DNA of 64,000 bases from Hibiscus mutabilis. Taxonomy: Eukaryota > Streptophyta > Magnoliopsida > Malvales > Malvaceae. Location: positions 4,650,001-4,714,000 of the forward strand of contig CM033752.1 in NCBI GenBank assembly GCA_019671005.1, given 5' to 3'. The notes under the pieces are model-generated. The model saw only the letters and a list, made by a program, of their open reading frames with translations, made no database searches and was not told where the DNA came from. Positions 59,437-64,000 of this stretch are shown one piece after another. Each line of letters begins with the position of its first letter. Within the stretch, counting starts at the first letter, position 1. Made by a program: the position numbers and the translations under genes.

Positions 59437-60014
59437 CGCTCTCTTTTTCCTAATGATGCAGAGCATTAAAGTTCGGGACAGTAAGGGCAAAGTTTGAAGG
59501 GATCCAAGTGCAAGACTACTTTTGAGTATGAACTTGGTTTAAGTACGGATAATAAGGCAATGTGTTCGCCATGTTTTTGGGACTTGTAATTCTGTTTTCC
59601 CATGGTTTTCAAGCACGTGAAGTGCTAGATTTTTTGGTTGGTTGATGTTGTTAAGCTTGTGTGGATTTATGCTTATGTTGAGGCTAGATGAGTTCTTAGG
59701 TATACATCTAGTTGGATTTGAATGATTGCCATGTTTTGATGATCCAAGCAAGTTTGTTATGATGCTTTAGATGTGTAAGCATGTTGTGTATGCCTTAAAT
59801 GTACCAAATTTGAGTTTGGTTGTTTGATAGAATGATATTAGGAAGCGCGCCTATAGATTATCTTGGGGTGTATGAATGCCATGTAAAGTTGTTGATTCTG
59901 TGATGTTTTGGTTGGTATTGAACCTTGGTAATGTTATATATGTGCTTGAGGCATGTTGGAGTGTTTTGGTTATCATCAAAGTATGTTTATACAACAATTT
60001 GGGATATTACACGT

Positions 60015-60290
60015 CCATGTATACCGGTACAAGTATTCATGTTTCGGTACGAGTAAGACCTTACAGGCTTAGCGTACCGGTATGTGGGCAAGCATTTCGG
60101 TATGAGCCCAGGCAAATTTGGCCTGCGTTTCGGTACTCGAGAGTGTGTTTTGATACGGCATAGGGATTTTGTGAAGGGTGTTTGGATACGGGTAAGTGTA
60201 TTAGAACGGATTTTAGCTACTAGAATTTGGGTTTTGGAAATTGGTAAGGTGTACCGAAACACCTCCAAGCGTACCAGTACGACTGTAGTT
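60015..60290. repeat. GTAYCGRTAC cluster (element F)
   Basis: This is a sparser and more worn cluster: ATACCGGTACAAG, TTTCGGTACGAG, GCGTACCGGTATG, TTTCGGTATGAG and GTACCGAAACACC. The site TTTCGGTAC, lacking the first half, is common here. Confidence 0.75.
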
Positions 60291-60705
60291 AATTCTTTTG
60301 TTTTGGAATATTTGGAAGTTTCTGCTTTTTCATTTTGGTCCCTAAGTTTTTTAATGCAATTGTATGAGCTTAGATGATCATCTTGACCTAAAATTTGACA
60401 TGTAAGCATGTAATTAGACTAATTGAGGATTGGTAACCTTAATTTTAGTTTTGGTCCTCTAATTTATCAGATTTGTATATTAGTCCCTAAAATGTATGTT
60501 ATGCAATTGGATGCCCTCATGGGGTCCGTTTTCTTTGAAAATTCACCCGCTGCATGTATGTACACGTAGGATTAATATTATGCATCTAGACAAGATAAAA
60601 GAAAAAATAGATTGATTTTCATAATCTTTCTCCGGTTTGCTTTGGTAAACCTAATGTAGTTCTCTTAGTTCGGTCGGGCGTCTAGGCCGAGTCGAGGGGG
60701 TTACG

Positions 60706-61710
60706 TCCCCAAAACCACAACTCCAACAAAAATTAGCAACAACAGCCGATGAAACATGCCCTTCCCTGCCCAAAAGTAGACAGTCTTGCCTCATGTGATC
60801 TCGCGATCCACATACCCAATAGGTATTATGTAATGCTCTAACTTGGGTACTCTGGCCTTGCGACCCACGCCAAAATTACCTCCACCCCGTCTCTGCTCAG
60901 GGCGATACCTCCTATCACGTTTTCTCTTAGAATGACCATCACCGGAACCAAAATCTGCGGCTCTTTTCCCAAAGCCAGAACCTCCTGAATGAAAAGATAA
61001 ACCAAGGCTCTACTCGATGTCCTTCGTCCGTGTAACCAGCACATCAAAATCCGTATAGTTAGTGGCCAACATGTATGTCTTAACATCCTGTACCAACCTG
61101 TAACATAATCAGTCACATCGATGTCTCTCATCCAACACCAACTTAGACGCATACTAACTCAGCCTTACGAATTGTAACTCATACTCAAACACTGACATAC
61201 CGCCCAGAATCAAGGCCATAAAATTACGTTTCTTCTCATTCAAGTATCTAACTTCCAGATACTTCTTTCTGAAAGCAGCTTAAAAGAACTCCTATGTCAC
61301 ATCACTAGATTCCATGCATGTGATCACAGTAGTCCACCAACTATATATATCACCCTAAAACATGGACACCGCACATCTTAGCTTATAGACGTCACTGCAT
61401 CTCATCTGTTCCAAAATTTGATTTGTACTGGCAAACCACTCCTCGGATGCCTCGAGTGCTAACCCTCTGAACTCAAATCTTCCTAGACTGCGCATATGTT
61501 CTAACAGTAACCCCGGATTAGCAGCGGTAGCCGGTGCCAAATATCACCGTACACCAGACCAGGTGGTGCAGGTGGTACTTGCTCAACTCCCTTAGGTGGA
61601 TTAGGCGAAAGAGGTGGCAACCCCTTAGGATGCACTATCTTACCCTCAACTCCCTACCTCCTGGCAGCAGCACTCGTGCTCGATTTTAATTCTCTCCTTG
61701 GTGGCATCAT
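60706..61710 (-). pseudogene. Element E gag (decayed)
   Basis: It starts MMPPRRELKSSTSAAAR at 61710, parallel to MSPRRELRSS of element D. LGRFEFRGLALEASEEWFAS (61540-61355 frame) and MSSLGRFEF-type text follow. Near 60800 the zinc-knuckle reads YWVCGSRDHMRQDC, with the first Cys of CCHC changed to Tyr. Several stops and shifts occur, including within 61152-60838. It is separated from its own protease by the solo LTR. Confidence 0.85.
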
Positions 61711-61950
61711 GTAAAAACATATCTAAGGCATGATAATTACACCAAAACAAAAACAATCAGGCTAGCTTCAAGCAAGGATCCAAGACTTCTATTTCAAGCA
61801 AAAATCATTTTACAACTGTACTAATAAGGCAATGTATCCTAAAACTACCCCAATACAGCATATATCAATCACCATACGTATACACAATCACCGTGCATAG
61901 CAAATAGAAATGAAAAATAATCTTCAATATCCCAACTTTTCGTAAACCTA

Positions 61951-61962
61951 TCTTTGATACCA
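61951..61962 (-). other. Primer-binding site of element E (tRNA-Met type, mutated)
   Basis: The minus strand reads TGGTATCAAAGA against the initiator tRNA-Met site TGGTATCAGAGC, five bases from the LTR end at 61968. Confidence 0.75.
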
Positions 61963-61967
61963 ACAAA

Positions 61968-64000
61968 TGTAACCCTTTTAACGCGATCTAGCTGAAACTG
62001 AGCTAAAAGGGTCATATTAGGTTTGCTGAAGCAAACCCGAGCTAATAACCTAAACCGATTCTAATTTTTCCTCTTTTTATCTTATCTAAATGCTTCAAAT
62101 TAGATCCTAAAGTGAACATGCATCAGCGGATACGTTACATTGCGAACAGGTTGCAAAATAGGGTCCAATTGCTCAAACATACACTTTGAGGACCAAGATG
62201 TAATTTTTACAAATTACGAGGGCTTAATTAAAAACCAGGTTACCAATCCTTCATTAATCCAATTTCATGCTCATATGTTAAATTCCAACTCAAAACAAAC
62301 ATCTGAACTCATTTAATCCCATACTTAACATTCAATGACCAAACTACACAATTTCAAACCTCAACATACAAAAGCATGTAAACATACGCTACGTACCGAT
62401 AAAAGCCAACCCGTACTGACATGTCATAATGAACTTAACAGTTATTTGTACCAATACAAGTTAACTCGTATCGATACGGTGTGCAAGACAACCCGTACCG
62501 ATATAGTGATACCCTCGTACCGATCCTTTAAGAAAATATTTCAAAATCCAAACTCCAGTAGATAGGAGACATACTGGTACGGGAGCCCGTGTACTGAAAC
62601 TAGTATAAGTTTTCTTTTAGGCGTATCATACAGTGGCTAGGCCCTTTGTAAATTCTCACGATTTTGAGCCTCTCCAGACCCCGCGTACCAACACCAAGGG
62701 ACCCATACTGGTACGTGAAGGTCTGTAATGACCTCTAGGTCCAATATATGAACTTTGGCTCATTCTAAACACAAGAAACACTTACCTAAACATCAAACAT
62801 CATCATAGTAGGCATACTAAATGAAAACATACCAGCATTTACAACGGATCAAACAAGCATAGATCAAACATCCATAATATCTATAGGCATGCTTCCTAAT
62901 CAACATTCGAAACATAAATCCAAGCACACATTAAACACTTTAATCCTCATACAAGTCCAAAACAACATTTAAAACTTTAACAAACAGGGAGTTTAGCAAA
63001 CAACCCTCCCAAACATCAATTGAACACATTGCTTTTATTACTACGAGTCTAAATCGAAACCATATTTTCGAGGTACACGTCTTTAAATTCCTCATTGCTT
63101 ACTCGCTGCCTCCAACACTTTAATTCTCTGCATTGATAGAAAAATAGAGCGTAAGCACACTAGGCTTAGTGATGAGTGCTCTAAAACAAACCACCACCAA
63201 TGCATTTAAAACCATTAAACAATCCATTTTGAAAACTAGTTTTAGAACACCTTTCAAATTATCAACACAACATCATGCCTTGTAAAAACCATGCACTTAA
63301 CATTTCCAAAATTTGAATACTAAGCCATATGCAACATCTATCATGGATTAACAACGAAGTCCCATTTGCTACACTCAATTTAAGCTTTCTCATGTATAAC
63401 TACCAAATACAATGCTTAAAGAGTAAATCATGTATAAACCAGCATTATACAACATAATTCATCTCACGATACATCATCAATTATATTGCCTTACAAGTGA
63501 TCATTAACCAAGTTACATTTTACAAAATACAACATCGGATACACGGATTCAACAAATATCCTCTCAACACTTCTCACATCTCAACCGAAAACCCTCTAAA
63601 GGTCCACCAACAGGAGTTTTCGGTACACATAAACCTCTCCACCATTGTGGTACCCGTGGTAGATTTTTTGGTACACATAAACCCCTTAACACCACTCATC
63701 AATTAGATGTACTATCCACTAATGTAAGTCTTTAGTACCATATAACCCCTCAACCGTTAGGGTACTTGGATGGAGTATTCGGTACACATACACCCCTTAA
63801 TATCCAAGGCGGCTTTGTATAGTGCACTATCAATCCTATGGTCGGCCAACTATATCCAATAACATTTTAAACCACATCACTTGCCAATATAATCCATTTC
63901 CTTAACATTAACTCATTTTTTCATATGCATCAATCAAAACCAATTATCCAATGCATTCACCATGCATTAGCCAATGTTCAAAAACACTATCAAAACCATG
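61968..64000 (-). mobile_element. 5' LTR of element E (runs off the window)
   Basis: It starts TGTAACCCTTTTAACGCG on the plus strand and follows the E 3' LTR closely. GTACTGAAACTAGTATAAG near 62590 preserves the uninterrupted sequence into which element D inserted in the other LTR. The stem-loop TAAGC-ACACTAG-GCTTA is at 63152-63168. The remaining roughly 1.5 kb of the LTR lies beyond the window. Confidence 0.9.
62390..62720. repeat. GTAYCGRTAC cluster (element E 5' LTR)
   Basis: It contains CGTACCGATAAAAG, CGTATCGATACGG, CCCGTACCGATATAG, CTCGTACCGATCC, TACTGGTACGGG and CATACTGGTACGTG. In the E 3' LTR the same cluster is split by element D (39835-40040 and 50700-50830). Confidence 0.85.

Larger units (their letters stand above)
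57109..60705 (+). mobile_element. Solo LTR (element F) inside element E
   Basis: It starts TGTAACACCCCAGTTTTGGG and ends GAGGGGGTTACG, 3597 bases, with one change in the terminal CA. The flanks TCCCC (57104-57108) and TCCCC (60706-60710) are a perfect target duplication. No primer site, gene or second LTR is present, so the internal part was lost by LTR-LTR recombination. It contains the stem-loop at 59421-59436, a GTAYCGRTAC cluster at 60015-60290 and a short GGTCGGCAAGGGTGTTATAT tandem (58910-58980). Confidence 0.93.

Overview
This window is nuclear DNA of a flowering plant, most likely a eudicot (genus not resolvable by eye). It holds one apparently intact protein-coding gene, a two-exon GNOM-LIKE1-type ARF guanine-nucleotide exchange factor on the minus strand (14809-19235). 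Almost everything else is decayed, nested Ty3/gypsy LTR retrotransposon sequence.

Layout. 1-1375: integrase end of a Tat-lineage polyprotein (minus strand). 1560-4189: solo-like Tat/Ogre-type LTR (plus). 4190-10950: AT-rich intergenic DNA with two copies of a duplicated segment carrying a broken tRNA-Ala(TGC), a CATA microsatellite and tRNA-derived SINE-like stretches. 10950-13218: a second decayed Tat-type LTR (minus). 13219-14190: an unrecognised fragment and a third tRNA-Ala pseudogene copy. 14191-20050: the GNL1 gene and its flanks.

20985-38449 is a three-layer nest. The outer layer is an old LTR (minus). Inside it sits a gag-only, tRNA-Met-primed gypsy element with 2.8 kb LTRs (22285-36754, target duplication CGAAA). 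Inside that sits a young-looking coding-free Tat-type element (26657-32437, target duplication CTCAC), whose interior is tandem repeats.

38450-64000 is a second nest of Tekay/Del-type chromoviruses. A minus-strand element (39417 to beyond the window end) was hit in its 3' LTR by a plus-strand element with a complete but decayed gag-pol (40049-50704). Between its gag and protease it carries a solo LTR (57109-60705, target duplication TCCCC).

The least explained signals lie in the LTRs. Families with otherwise different LTRs share (i) dense clusters of the near-palindrome GTAYCGRTAC and (ii) a small stem-loop at an equivalent place whose paired bases differ in a compensated way between families. 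The GNL1 protein carries methionine at the position (696) that decides brefeldin A sensitivity in Arabidopsis GNOM, where Arabidopsis GNL1 is recalled to have leucine. Alignments were done by eye, so identities are qualitative.
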